NCBI GenBank assembly: GCA_030762175.1
Contig: CM060830.1
Coordinates: forward strand, 48,260,501 to 48,324,500
DNA from: Metallyticus violacea
Taxonomy: Eukaryota; Arthropoda; Insecta; Mantodea; Metallyticidae
Reading direction: 5' to 3'
Length of the DNA: 64,000 nucleotides
Under the pieces are notes generated by a model. The model saw only the letters and a program-made list of their open reading frames with translations. It ran no database searches and was not told where the DNA came from. Every line of letters starts with the position of its first letter. Position 1 is the first letter of the stretch. Positions 10,201 through 22,005 of this stretch are shown one piece after another. The position numbers and the translations under genes are program-made.

Positions 10201-13200
10201 ATCCCATTCGATCAGTTTTATTAGGACTTTTCACTCTTCAAAAGTGTTGTGGATAAAGCTCACAATCTCATACGAATCCTAGGTGTGTAAACTGCCGCAA
10301 TCTTCTTTAACCAATTTGCACCAGATGAGCATATGGATTCTGCAATGTCCTGTTGTTGGGTAAACGCAGATTCGAGAAAATATGAGCACACACGCGCCTT
10401 ACTTAGCATCCACAAGTCCATAAATGAGATGTAAGCCATTTCTCATTAAAATATAACTATTATCACGAAAGATTCGTTGAAAATGGAGTTCCCAAGGTAA
10501 GCTCAAGCTAGATTGACAATGACACAGCATTAAATACAAAAATTAATATAACTGGAAAAGTTAATGAAATAAAACAGAATTATATGTGGACTTCTTTTTA
10601 AGCTTCTGTAACTAGCCACCAAATTTCTCACCAATTAAATATAATTCCGGTAATAAAGATATGGCTGACCATGTCGTGATTGACGAAATTAATTAATAAG
10701 TTACACAAAATTGATAATCAACTTCAAGATGTATGGTATGTTCTATGTTAACCATGAAGGAAGTATATTTGTTAGAACTGCAATATATCGGATGCGTTGC
10801 TCACAATTTTTAAAATATGACTAACATAATTTATGTAAAATCGTGGATTTTTCAACGTTCATCTAAATAGTTGCGCGAATGCCACTCAGAAAATTGATGG
10901 AGTAATAATAGAGATGGATTCTTAATACTCAAAAGGAATTGACACCGAACCATAATGTTTACTTGATACTTTGTTAATAAAACTGTCTTTAATGAATATT
11001 GTTACAGGCAGCACCTTTTAAAATAGTCACGAAATACGTGTCTCATTCATAAGCTTCTAAGCAGGTACTAAGAAATTTGGCGAGCATCTAAGCTTGACCG
11101 CCTAACCTTAAAAGCGACCTCCTTTCTTATACTTAGGCAGAACCTGGATGGCGGTGGAATGCAAAACTCATACAAAAACTGTAGCTCTGTGACCCATGAA
11201 GTAACATCTGAACAGGTCCAAAGAGTAACATCTGTCGCAAATCCCAATGTTACTTGTGATGAAAAACGAGTATATTACCGTCTCGATACCAGTGAGGCTG
11301 CCTAAACCATCGCTAAACAAAATTAGGTAAAAATATCTTTTGTAAATAACCACCACCACCACCACCACCACCTGGGTTGAAAATGGCAAGTTGTTCCAGT
11401 GATATTTTTAAGGTGTGAACGATGATAAGATAATTGCGTATTTTGGAGAGTTAACGTTAGTGCTGAGGTTTGATATCCGATAATGAGAATTATAATTTAA
11501 GTTCTGATGATAGTGAAGAAATTATACCCGGAGGTCCCCTAGTTTTCCGCAAATAAAGAAGAGGCATTTGTTAGGCAATTCTTTCGTCAAGGAAATGAGA
11601 AAGACAATGTATAATTTGTGCCTTCACACAACAGAGAAAGAGGTCTCGTACGGTGTGACCAGCACCTACATGCTGAATGTGCAGCACAACACAAATGGCG
11701 TAATTAAAAAATGTCAATTTTAAGACAAATATAAATAACATGTGGAGTGTACAGTTATCAGAAAGCGTTTTCTTCAGTTTGTATTAGGTCTAGATAATAT
11801 TTCAGTTCTATGTTTTTCTTATTTGTATTACACTATTAGTACTAGCCAAAGTATTAATGTAAGTGCTGAACGTTAATGCGTACATATTTAATTAAATCTG
11901 AGTGAATTAAACGTGTTTTGAGACATCGAGCAGTATAATATTTCAACTGATGCTATGTTCGTTAGTATATTTAACTAATGCACTTCTCTTTTCCTACTTG
12001 CACAAATGTTTAATTTTTTAAAATGTATAATAACAACAGATCAATTTGCATAACTTGTTTTATGCCATTTTATTCATAAATGAACACCCTACCATTATGA
12101 ACATTTTAGTGTATTGTACACTTAATTTTAACGTTGATAATTAAACCCAAAACATGTAAATCATATTTTTTTTTTTGAAAATATTTAATATCGATTGAAA
12201 CAATGAGGATATTTTAAAGTTATATATTTTTGTGTTACTATTAATCAACATGTATTCCTTATACGGAAAGTTTTGTGACATTATTTGCTATTCTTGAATT
12301 TACAGAAGGAAATTTTCAAAGTGATGCTTTTTCCCTGTAAAAGGCGCGGGCTTTTACGTCTGTATATGTGAGGGCAGGCCTCTGGCCGCTTTCAGCTGAT
12401 AGCAGGAAGCTGACCATATCGGCGCGCGGCAACAAAAGGGTTAAAACTTATTTACCACAGAACTATAAGGACTACAAATATAATAGAAATACTATTTTAA
12501 GGCTTATATATGTGTATATATACAAAACATCTTTGTGAGTATTTTTTTTTCAAAATGCACTGTTTTTTAATGTTTTAATTTTTTTAATTTGCTATTTATA
12601 AAGGTGCAGATCTTCGAACTACATCTTAAACTCAATATCTCAATACCTTATGAAACGTACATTTTCTTCTTTGCAGCGACAAGTAATAAAACGAGACTTC
12701 AGGTTCAATTTTTTTTTTATCATTTGAGTAGATAAAAGGATTTTGGTGAACTTTATATGTATTCAATAAAGCTATAATTGCATTTATTACAAATGAAAGG
12801 AGGTGGTGTGAGATAAAATAGTGTGTGGGAGTATCTTGTACTGTCAAGAAAGGTCTGACATGTTTCGATCTCCTTGTTCAGGTGCTCTTCCTCTAAGATC
12901 TTTTCTGGCAGGTCATTATAGAGCGAGAATGGAGAAAGAGATAATAAATATATTGCTGAAAGTAAAAATTGAGCATATTTTTTACTTGAGGTAAGGTAAA
13001 AATATACAAATCACATTAACAAAATACATGACATGTTCCAAAATTAATTAATTAATTTGACTGGAATTAACCCAATTAGAATTGTTCAAATTGGTGTTAG
13101 TATGACACTTATTCTTATAACATGATTTTTTTCTCTGATCTAGTGGTGACAATTTCAACACAATGTGCTACAGAATAATTTACTTCACTAACGTTGTAAT

Positions 13201-14904
13201 TATTTATACTACCTTACCAATAGCCTGCGATGTAATACAAAAGCTACACAGAGGAACAACAGGTACAAGGCAATTTCTGAAAGGTAGGAAGGGGTAAGTT
13301 TTAAGATATTTAAAACTGTTTTACTATAGTGGTTATTTAAACAACTATATTTACAAAATTAATGCATTTTAAAATTCGAATCCTGATTTGTGTTTTTCTT
13401 TAAAATGTCATTTATATATGGTGCTTTATTTTCTTTTCCTTTGACAATATTCATACAGACAGAAATAACCTTTGCTTTAGTATTGACTGACTATTCATGT
13501 GCAGGCATCAGCGCAAAAATGGTCTGTTATTAAGAGAGGACTGGCTTAACCTTGACCTAGCGCTCGCTGCGCTAAGATGCGGGCGCAGTCCAGAAATAAC
13601 TTGTTATTTTATAGATGTCTTTAAAATGTTTACTAAGACATATTTTATAAATGGTTCCAACATATACCTATGCCTAAGAATAAAATATCTTTGTAGAAAG
13701 GTATTCAAACGTTTTTTATTGTATTTATAAGGCTCTGTAACATAAAATCACACCGAATTAAAATATGGAACATCTTTTGTACAAAACCACCGCAGTGGAG
13801 AGTTTATACAACTTAAATGACTCAAGTGGAAGTCGTAACCACATCCTAGGGTTGAACAGTTTCACAGAAAATGTTTCATTACAGCTGAAAACACAAAGAT
13901 AAAGCATGCATGTGCATTAGCACAGAAGCGGATTTAAATGAACGCACTTAGAATTCACAAAGAGAGAAGGTCTGGCGTTTTTCCAACAGAGATTTACTAC
14001 ACGGAGTGCAGTGTTTTGTACATGTTAATTGTGGGCAGGTGCCAGCACGGGAGACGGCGTGATGCCCAACCAATTTGTGTGACACTGGGCAGTGCAATTA
14101 TTTGCCGACCGCGTCGTACAGGCGTACTAAAATCTCTAAACATCATCATTAACCCTTTTAAAAGGGTGCAACCTCGTGATTAATGGTGTAGTAGAACGCG
14201 GGCAAGTAACTGAAAATTGCTGCATCGGGAAAACAAAGGAATAAATAAACATTATTGTATAAACTCGCCCTTTTCTCCTGCAGGACGTTCTATTTCAATA
14301 CTTTACTCATAGAGTTGCTAGGCGGTGTATGATCTGTTAATATCTTCTGTCTTTCAGGAAGTATTTAAATGACATCCAATTTATTTGTTATATACATATG
14401 TTACATATTACATATATGTATAAACTTATGTATATAATTCGAGTGGTTCGGCAGACAGGTTAGTTCTATCTGCAGAAAAAGTTAGACCTTCAGCATTTTG
14501 GGACGTTAAAGGAATTTTATTAGGTTGGCCCCTGGCTTTTCTTCAATTTACAAGAAGAATAAGTATTTCATTCTTCCAAACTACCTAGATAAATAAATTT
14601 TGTGAGAAAAGATCGTGTTTGCAGAAGAAAAAGTTTTTTTCATTAAGAGAATAAGCCTGCTAACAAAAGTATTTTAGCTACGGCTAAGCTGAGAGATTTG
14701 AAATAAGTTATTAGATCATCCGCCCTACTCCCTCGATTCACTTCCCTCTGACTCCTGTGTGTTACTAAAGCTCAAACTCATCTGAACTACTCAGCGTTTT
14801 TATCAAAGTAGTAGTATAGTAGTATTAATGCAGGTATTAAAGAGAAATAAAATAACAAAACAAAAATCCTGCAATGCAACCATAGGTTTTTTGTGCCACT
14901 CCCG
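10201..14904. other. Long AT-rich stretch without recognised genes
   Basis: Contains A/T-rich unique sequence, scattered homopolymer runs, a small (ACC)n at 11349-11372 and GC-richer snippets (12350-12440, 13540-13600, 13930-14120). No transposase, reverse transcriptase or splice-flanked exon was convincing. Confidence 0.6.
11349..11372 (+). repeat. (ACC)n microsatellite
   Basis: Uninterrupted ACC trinucleotides, about eight units, directly visible. Confidence 0.95.
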
Positions 14905-15945
14905 ATTCCTTATAGTAATTTGAATTCTGTATTCATAACAAGGTCTGGAACCACACTTGCTATAAGGAGATCATCCATATCAAAATGTGCTTGTGGATCG
15001 AAGTTGCGTTATAGTAACTTGAATTCTGTATTCATAACAAGGTCTGGAACCACACTTGCTATAAGGAGATCATCCATATCAAAATGTGCTTGTGGATCGA
15101 AGTTGCGTTATAGTAACTTGTATTCTGTATTCATAACAAGGTCTGGAACCAAACTTTCTATAAGGGGATCATCCATACTAAAATGTGCTTGTGGATCGAA
15201 GTTCCGTTATAGTAATTTGAATTCTGTATTCATAACAAGGTCCATAACCATACTTTCTACAAAGGGATCATCCATACTAAAATGTGGTTGTGGGTCGAAG
15301 TTCCGTTATTGTAATTTGAATTCTGTATTCATAACAAGGTCCATAACCACACTTGTGCTATAAGGGGATCATCCATACTAAATGTGGTTGTGGACAGAAG
15401 AGAAGTTGGTATCCCCTCTTCAGAACCTCACACTCAAGGAGTACATGCTTGGTAGCCTCATGAATTGCTTGCAAAGTCTATAAATGGGATCTCCCTGAAA
15501 AAGTCCCATTTTCTAGAGATGTTTCCTAAATTGATCATGTCTATGTCCAGTGGTTAATCCTACCACTCGTCTTAACCTCTTCCTTCCTAACTTCAGTCGT
15601 GTGTTAGTGAATGTGGGATCGGTCCGTTGCCAGAACTTTTTCTGAAGGATTGTCCGGGATAGTTGAACCATTGTCTCATATGTTGCTCTCTGGCCTATAG
15701 CCGAATTTCTGTTCTAGCTGTGAATTTGCTAACCTCGCACGCTGGTTGAAGTCTAATATAGTGGTTTGATCCATTCCCTGTGACATTGCGATGGTCTGGT
15801 ACCCCCCTCAACTCAACAGAGTTATTGTCTGAGAGGTCTATCAGTTTTTGAAGACATTTCCAAACCAAATTTGAGTTAAATTGGTGAGAATCAAGTGTCA
15901 TCGAACAAAAGACGATTACACATTTAGGCGTATTTTTCATATCTT
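14905..15945 (-). pseudogene. Non-LTR retrotransposon 3' end (RNase H region and zinc-knuckle-like tail)
   Basis: On the minus strand, 15945-15700 encodes an RNase H-like domain: 'SNLVWKCLQKLIDLSDNNSV' followed by ELRGVPDHRNVTGNG, matching the WVPGHxGxxGNE signature with substitutions. Next comes 'RRVVGLTTGHRHDQFRKHL' (the LLTGH-type motif ending LINE polyproteins). Then 'PIYRLCK' and, after a frameshift, 'EATKHVLLECEVL', which together form the C-x2-C...H-x4-C knuckle of LINE C termini. The reverse transcriptase itself is absent. The element runs into five tandem 99-bp units at its 3' side. Fragmentary and frame-broken, so inactive. Confidence 0.75.
14911..15400 (-). repeat. Five 99-bp tandem units at the LINE 3' end
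   Basis: Unit starts lie at 14911, 15010, 15109, 15208 and 15307, exactly 99 bp apart. The first two units are nearly identical and later ones diverge. The period is 33 codons, so frames stay open across units. On the minus strand each unit reads like 'HFDMDDLLIASVVPDLVMNT' and ends with a TAA-type stop. On the plus strand a 156-codon frame is open. The likely origin is duplication of the LINE's terminal coding/3'UTR segment. The plus-strand peptide is probably a shadow. Confidence 0.9.
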
Positions 15946-16094
15946 CCAGAAAACTAGATCAGAGATGAGGTGTTGGCATTGGAGCATTGCTAGCATAATG
16001 TGTTGATATTAAGGGAGGTTATGTTTAAATATAAAGTTACATTTAAAAAATCCTTCAGTGTTAGGTCGAGAACTTTTCACACCCTCTGGAAGTG

Positions 16095-16570
16095 TCAAGA
16101 CCAAGAGGGATGCCTCCAACGGTAACGCTTGAGAGTTGCACTCTGGAGGTTCCTTGGGACCGGCTATGCTGACCATGTTTTTTTTTTTTCCCTCATGGTC
16201 ACTTAGGCAAATGCTAGGATGAATATTTATTTCCTCGAATTTTCCGCTCTTCCATTTTCTTTCATTTCATTTCATTGATTCTGTTACAGAGTTAAAAGGA
16301 TCAGGAGATTTGGACTACGTGCGGGTGACGGGGAGATCGCTTTTGGAAACGTCTCTGCTCTAGTATGGAAGCGGCCCTTCATATTCATTGAAAGAGGCAC
16401 CGCAGGCGTCGGGGTGTTCTATCTGGAAATATTAGGAGCGTCGTCTCTGTCCGCGCCTTGCCATTCTGAATCCTGGTCGGCCGGTGTATCCCTCCTTTCT
16501 CTCGGAACAAGCAGAAGTGACTGAACTGCCTCTTCCGTCCCTAAAAATCCAATCCAAGGTTTCAAGATTT
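16095..16570 (+). mobile_element. SINE3-like element, diverged
   Basis: It shares ordered blocks with 21575-22005 and 29408-29860: 'CTTAGGCAAATGCTAGGATG', then a T-rich 'TTTCATTTCATTGATTCTGT' block, and near the end 'CTTCCGTCCCTAAAAATCC'. The 5' tRNA-like region is poorly preserved. There is no coding potential beyond chance frames. Confidence 0.6.
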
Positions 16571-16725
16571 TGACAAAATAATCAGAAAGAAGACAACTCC
16601 AAACCATTAGAGCTACCAGCCTGTATTCTTCGATCAATCGCATTTTGCCTCAACAGATTCCTGAATCATAAAGCTTTCAGTAACCTCACAATATGCTACA
16701 CATTTAAAGAGTTCATCATCTTCAG

Positions 16726-16886
16726 TGCTGGCAAATTCCGGGGAAGTACCCTAAACTTAGGCCTGGAATGTTTCCTCCCTTAAAAAATCCTTTCTCAATA
16801 TATAATTTCATCTCATGTATCATCAATGTTCACCGCCTGTGGTGCCTCAGTAGTAAAAAGGGGCGTTAAACACTAATAAAAAAATC
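16726..16886 (+). mobile_element. SINE1, 5'-truncated
   Basis: It starts within the conserved central block ('GGCAAATTCCGGGGAAGTAC') and runs through 'ACCGCCTGTGGTGCCTCAGT' and 'GGGGCGTTAAACACTAAT' to an A-rich tail. The tRNA-like head is absent, as expected from incomplete reverse transcription. Confidence 0.85.
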
Positions 16887-19374
16887 TCCAGTACCCTATT
16901 ATACAGAATGTTATCTAATACATGTATTAGAACAAGTCCTTGAAAAGTATGGTCTTCTAACTTTCTGTTCCAAAAAAGAAGTGCAACACTGGTAAAGTAT
17001 TAGAAAAAAGTTATGTGACCTGATATAAGAGCAAGTTGGAGGAACACGTTGCCACACGTCGCCATACCTTGAATTAGGGATGTTAATGTACAGAGCGAAT
17101 TATTGTCATTCCTGCTAAGTGGATCTTGTATTTGTGTCAGATATAATAAGTGAAATACTTTATTATGCATTAATTGATATTCAAGTGTAATAGTCCACTT
17201 TGAGACGATGGCCTCATAAGGCTACATTTAGGACCATCAATTTCAGTCTTCGAGAAATGGCAGAAGAATCGAGCTTCTCGATTGCTCTTAGCCATTTATT
17301 TTATTACTTCATTTGATCATTTATATTTACTTATTTGTTTATTTATATTGTTTGACAATCACATTCGCATTATAAGTTTAAAAAAACATGAGAAAATTGT
17401 GTAAAAGGAGATATTTTAAAAGAGAATGAAGAATGAAAGCAAAGTATTTTAGAGGCATGTAGCAAGAACCTTAAAAATACATTAATTAAGATGCTGGACT
17501 GAAATATATATTGCAAACAGGAAACGCGAATATCGTTCATAAGCCGTACTTTATTTGCAGTTAACCTAACTTTATCACTATTAATAAATACTTACTTGTT
17601 TTTCCTTTATATATATTACTACTAATCATTATATTCGTTTTTGCTATACTTAGCACATTTGGGTCAACTGACTTCCAAAATCATTAATAATATAATAAAT
17701 TTTGTGCTAGTATTTGAAGTTACCAATATTTCTACACTTGTAGGAAACTTTATAAAAATTATCAGTGCGCGACTAATACTAACACTTCTGTGGAACAGAA
17801 CAAAAAACGATCACTTGTATATTTGTAAGTATGGAGCAGTAAAGCAGAAACTTTGTGGAACAGCATTTTACTAATAACTACAAGTTACAAGTCCATACAC
17901 TTGTAATGTATTAAACCATATTTTTGTGGAACAGGACCCAGAAAATATATAATTTATCCAAATAATATCAATTTAATGGCAACTAAACTACAAAAATATG
18001 CGTGTGCTTCAAAAGGTACTAAAGCGGTGGAGATCTAAATTTAATCCCACATTTTCTGCTTAATGTTTCTGACAGCTTTGCCGCGAAAGGAATTTCAGTA
18101 AGCATACTATAACGGATTTTTTTTTTTTTTTGAAAATCAAAAAGAATGCGTGTGGTTACAAAGAGTTTAGTTTCAGCCTATCTGTGCTACAAAAACATAT
18201 AAATTGTTTGTATCTACTTCCTTTCCTTCAGTGTTTTTAATTGCGTAGCATAAAACTAACGATTTTACAGAGCGTGGTTCGTGCTGGAAGGTTCGAATAA
18301 AAGCGCACAGTTGCACAAACAACTGCGGCTCATCTACATTAAAGTTAATTGGAGCTCGAAGTAAAAGTATAACAAAGAAGGAAAAAGGGCGAATTTAACA
18401 AGTTGTACTCTTGCCCACTTTGAACTCAGTTTAATTGGACTTTGTGATGTTCTAATGTAGGCAAGCTACGATAGGTCGTTAAAACGCGGCCTGGCTGGAT
18501 GTTTTTAGCTACTGATAGGTAGCCCTCTGTTGTCGGATATATTGGCAAACTTCAAGGAAGACGCAGTTTTGGGGTTTTTCCTTTAAATGCTAAGTCCACT
18601 TAAAACGAAATACCTAATAGATAGTCACTTGGTTCATCTTGCAATAGTGAATAAAAAGTGTATCGTCAATATAAAAAGCAGGTCACAAGCTTTGGACAAG
18701 AAAAGAAGGCATTTATAAAAAACAAATGGATGAATAATATAGGGCAGGCAGCCCTGTCCAACCCCAGATGTCTTTTTATGGCGAACATCGCAACTAATTT
18801 CCATATTAAAATTTAATTTATAGTTTTTTTTTAACTTTTTGTTTCAAAAGTTCCGTCCTCAAGCTCAAGAAATTTGTTATAGCGGCATTTTATTCTTCAA
18901 AACAGGACACTTCCTTATGATTCACTTTATTGCAGTGCCATAAACTACCACCATGTCAGTGTTTCACCAATAAGATAATTTGCCTCCAAAGCAACTTTAA
19001 TGCCAACAAAGCTATGCTGAAAAAAAATAACAAACAATTTATAACAGTCTTAACAAGAGTAACGTTTCAAGTTAAATAATTTCAATATTGTGAGCTTGTG
19101 AAATACGTTTTGAATGCCTTGTGTTGTGATGAATTGTAAATTCGACTTGTTTTAAGTGTTTTTTCATTACTTTTTAAACCTTAAATTATTCACTTATTAA
19201 TTGGTTATATTTTAAGCATATTTCTTCTTAAAATGGCAAAGAAATAATAGCCTTAGCAGTGAATTGGAGAACCAGCATTGCTTTATTGCAAAGAAAGGAA
19301 AACTAAAGTGTTGATTGTGTAATGTTAGCGTCTCTGTTCCTAAAACAAAAAATACGTAGTGGGTAATTTTTTGA
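16887..19374. other. No gene recognised
   Basis: AT-rich sequence with a GC-richer, possibly unique stretch at 18280-18560. No splice-flanked open frame or transposon motif identified. Confidence 0.6.
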
Positions 19375-19381
19375 GAGAGAA

Positions 19382-19677
19382 TTTTTTTTTTTTTTTTTTG
19401 AGTAGTGTTTAACGCCCGTTTTCACTACTGAGGCACCACAGGCGGTGGACACTGATGATACATGAGATGAAATGATAAATAGGGAAAGGATATTTTTTTT
19501 AAGGAAGGAAGCGTTCCAGGCCTAAGTTTAGGTACCTCCCCGGCATTTGCCAGTTATGAAGACTGAGGAAAACCTGGAAAAAACCCCAGTCAGGGAGGAC
19601 GGTCCTGGCGGGATTCGAACCGCGGACCTCCCGCTCACGAGTCCGTGCCTTAACGACCTCGGCCACCCGTGGCGGTG
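19382..19677 (-). mobile_element. SINE1, full length with target duplication
   Basis: On the minus strand it begins with a Ser/Leu-type tRNA-like head: A box TGGCCGAGGTCGTTAAGGC and a perfect B box GGTTCGAATCC. Then come the conserved body (GGCAAATGCCGGGGAGGTAC) and 3' block (CACCGCCTGTGGTGCCTCAG), ending in a long poly-A, seen as poly-T at 19382-19399. Flanks carry an imperfect duplication, GAGAGAA(A)TTT, at about 19375-19384 and 19678-19688. One of the best-preserved copies, with an intact internal pol III promoter. Confidence 0.92.
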
Positions 19678-19744
19678 GAGAGAAATTTAATTTCATAAAA
19701 TTTTAATTCTAAATTTATTATAATTAATACCATTATAATCATGT

Positions 19745-19745
19745 A

Positions 19746-19784
<39 letters not shown>

Positions 19785-19785
19785 G
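19745..19785 (+). repeat. (ATT)n microsatellite
   Basis: About 13 uninterrupted ATT units, directly visible. Confidence 0.95.
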
Positions 19786-19984
19786 GTCTAGTATCGGTAG
19801 CAGTAGTGTTGAAGTAGTGGTATGGTAACCTAGCGCCCGCGTACCCAGGAGTCATCATGCAAATATGCTCGAGTACAAACAAATGTTTGCACAGCCCTGA
19901 TATAAGGTAATCCGTTTGGGTATAGATAAAATGAAAACATTGTAAAACATTTAATACTGAATTTTATATTTTGAAACTTGGTAT

Positions 19985-20400
19985 ATACAATATTGAGAGA
20001 TGGGAGATTTCTCAGAACGCTGCATGGCTCCCATTGGGCACTCTGCACAACTCATAACAACGATGCAATTTACCCAATGGCATCATCAAAGAGTCGGTGT
20101 TTTGGAAAGCTTGAGTAATTTTTAATATCAGATCATCAATATTCCCTGGTTTTTGTGAATGGATATTGTCTTTAGCAAATCCCCACACGAAGAAACGAGG
20201 AGGAGTTAGATATGGGGAGTTTGGGGGCCAAGAAGTTCGCCCCTCACGAACACACCGCTTACAATTGAAAGCGGTATTTAGAAAATGACAAAATCTCCCA
20301 TGCCCAGTGAGGGAGTGCGCCCTTTTCTGGAATACTACGTTCATATTGTCGTCTTCATCAAGTTGTGACAACAGAAACAACTGCAACATATCCATAGCGC
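19985..20400 (-). pseudogene. IS630-like (DDE_3) transposase C-terminal relic
   Basis: A 127-codon minus-strand frame reads through the family's last third: 'MDMLQLFLLSQLDEDDN', 'HGRFCHFLNTAFN', 'SWPPNSPYLTPPRFFVWGF', then 'ELCRVPNGSH' near the C terminus. The usual QQDGAPPHF is replaced by a sequence lacking the Asp, and the DFFLWG Asp is Arg (RFFVWG). Two catalytic residues are therefore lost. The frame is otherwise unusually intact. Confidence 0.8.
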
Positions 20401-21265
20401 TCTCTGTTGATTTGTAGTAGCCATTTCAATCATATACGATTATCATTTGTCATTATGCATTGTTGATTTTCATTCTTGGCAGTACGAAAACTTCCATCTT
20501 TTAAGCAAAATATTACCAGTAAGAAATGTCTCCTATTATCACATTAGCTTTTATAATAATATTTAATATTATCCATACTTCAACGGATTACCCACATCTT
20601 ATGCATCAGTATGAACAATAATTATATATAGTGGATGTTTTATGAAATATCAAAACAAAATATAAGTTAATTTTTGTGAAAATAGCTTTAAAACCTCATT
20701 AATGAACTTCCATTTCAAAACGTTAATAATTTCACACACCCCAGTCTAATATCTAATGCAGGGTACATTTAAACTTATCCATTGTTTTGTGTGTGTGTTC
20801 TGCCTTTACCAAGCAACCTGGAATTTATTATTGTAGTTAAATTTTGGAAAAAACTAATACAAAAATTCCACAATATGAACCTTCTGGTAGTAAATTGTTT
20901 CGAAATACAAGGAGGAAAAAAAAACAAAAAAAAAACAATGTAAGCCAATAAGCTCGGGTTCCGAAAGAGGCTGTATTACTGAACTATTACTAAAAATAAA
21001 TTAGGTTGTAATCCTAAAACTGATTAATTTTTTATTCTGGCGAAATGCAAATAATAACAGTTTAATCCTGTATAAACTAAGGTATCATAAGGTATGACTG
21101 CCAATTGCAACATCAAAATCGGGAGAGCTAGGGCTGAAAACTAATTGCAATCAGCTTTTAAAGTGACTTATTAAAGTTTGAAGTTGCTAAATAAGTTCCG
21201 GACCATGTTCTTAGTCTGTATAGCGCCATTACTAAACATGGTATATATTAATTAACAGAACAAGA
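20401..21265. other. No gene recognised
   Basis: AT-rich sequence with poly-A runs near 20915-20935. Confidence 0.6.
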
Positions 21266-21517
21266 GCGCCACGTGTGGCCGAGGTCGTTAAGGCGCGGAC
21301 TCGTCTAAGAGTCGATTCCAATCAGGACCATTCTCCCTGACTGAAGTTTTTTCTAGGTTTTCTTCGGTCCTCATAAAGGGCAAATGCCGGGGAGGTGCCA
21401 TAAACTTAAATTATTCCTTCTTTAAAAAAACCAATATATCATTTCATCTCATGTATCATAGCGTCCACCGCCTGTGGTGCTCAGTCAGTAGTAAAAACAG
21501 GAGTTAAACACTAATAA
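21266..21517 (+). mobile_element. SINE1, near full length
   Basis: The A box is intact (GTGGCCGAGGTCGTTAAGGC) and the central and 3' blocks are present, ending 'GAGTTAAACACTAATAATAA'. The stretch between A and B boxes is deleted and the B box is degraded to GATTCCAATC, so pol III activity is doubtful. A short AGAG may be the target duplication. Confidence 0.88.
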
Positions 21518-21574
21518 TAAGAGATGTGTAATTCGCTAATTGTAGTTCCCTATAACTGGGTGTGTTAATACTTG

Positions 21575-22005
21575 GGTAACCAAGCGGAATAGCGGCACAG
21601 GCGAAACGCTTGCTGACTCACCTTCAGGAAGTCACGAGTTCTATTCTATAAGGGGCGGGGGGTTATACTGAGCGAATGTTGGGTTGGATTTTTTTTATTT
21701 CTGAAAGTTCTGCTTTCCCACTTTACCTTGTTTCATTTCATTGTCTCTGTTGAGGAGCTGTAAGTGCCATGCGAGGTGGGCTGGTGTTGTGTGCAGTGTG
21801 GTGATGGCTTACGCTTCTGAGAGGCTCAAACTCCTTGAAAGAGTGCTCCATCGGAGTCGTAGTGCTCTAGAGAATAAGTCTACGCCTTTAAATGCTAGCC
21901 ACCTGATGTCTCCCCCACCTCATCTCAATCTCGGTAGGTGCACAAACGGCCAGTCGTTGAGCATGGCTGAAATACGAAAATTCTTCTTATGTTTCTGCCC
22001 ATCGA
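21575..22005 (+). mobile_element. SINE3-like element with tRNA-like head
   Basis: The head has an A-box-like GTAACCAAGCGGAATAGCGG and a B-box-like CACGAGTTCTATTC about 45 bp later, the spacing of a tRNA-derived promoter. The body ends 'GCACAAACGGCCAGTCGTTG' followed by 'GCTGAAATACG', shared with 29408-29860. A 109-codon forward frame across it is a by-product of GC-richer composition. Confidence 0.65.

Noticed and set aside
14893..15363. Plus-strand 156-codon frame with five 33-residue repeats as a repeat protein gene
   Set aside because: The period is 99 bp, so any open frame stays open. It lies antisense to a recognisable LINE end and has no splice or promoter support.
19610..19670. A genuine tRNA gene (Ser/Leu type) suggested by intact A and B boxes
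   Set aside because: It is the head of a dispersed SINE1 with a shared non-tRNA body and A-tail; acceptor-stem pairing is absent.
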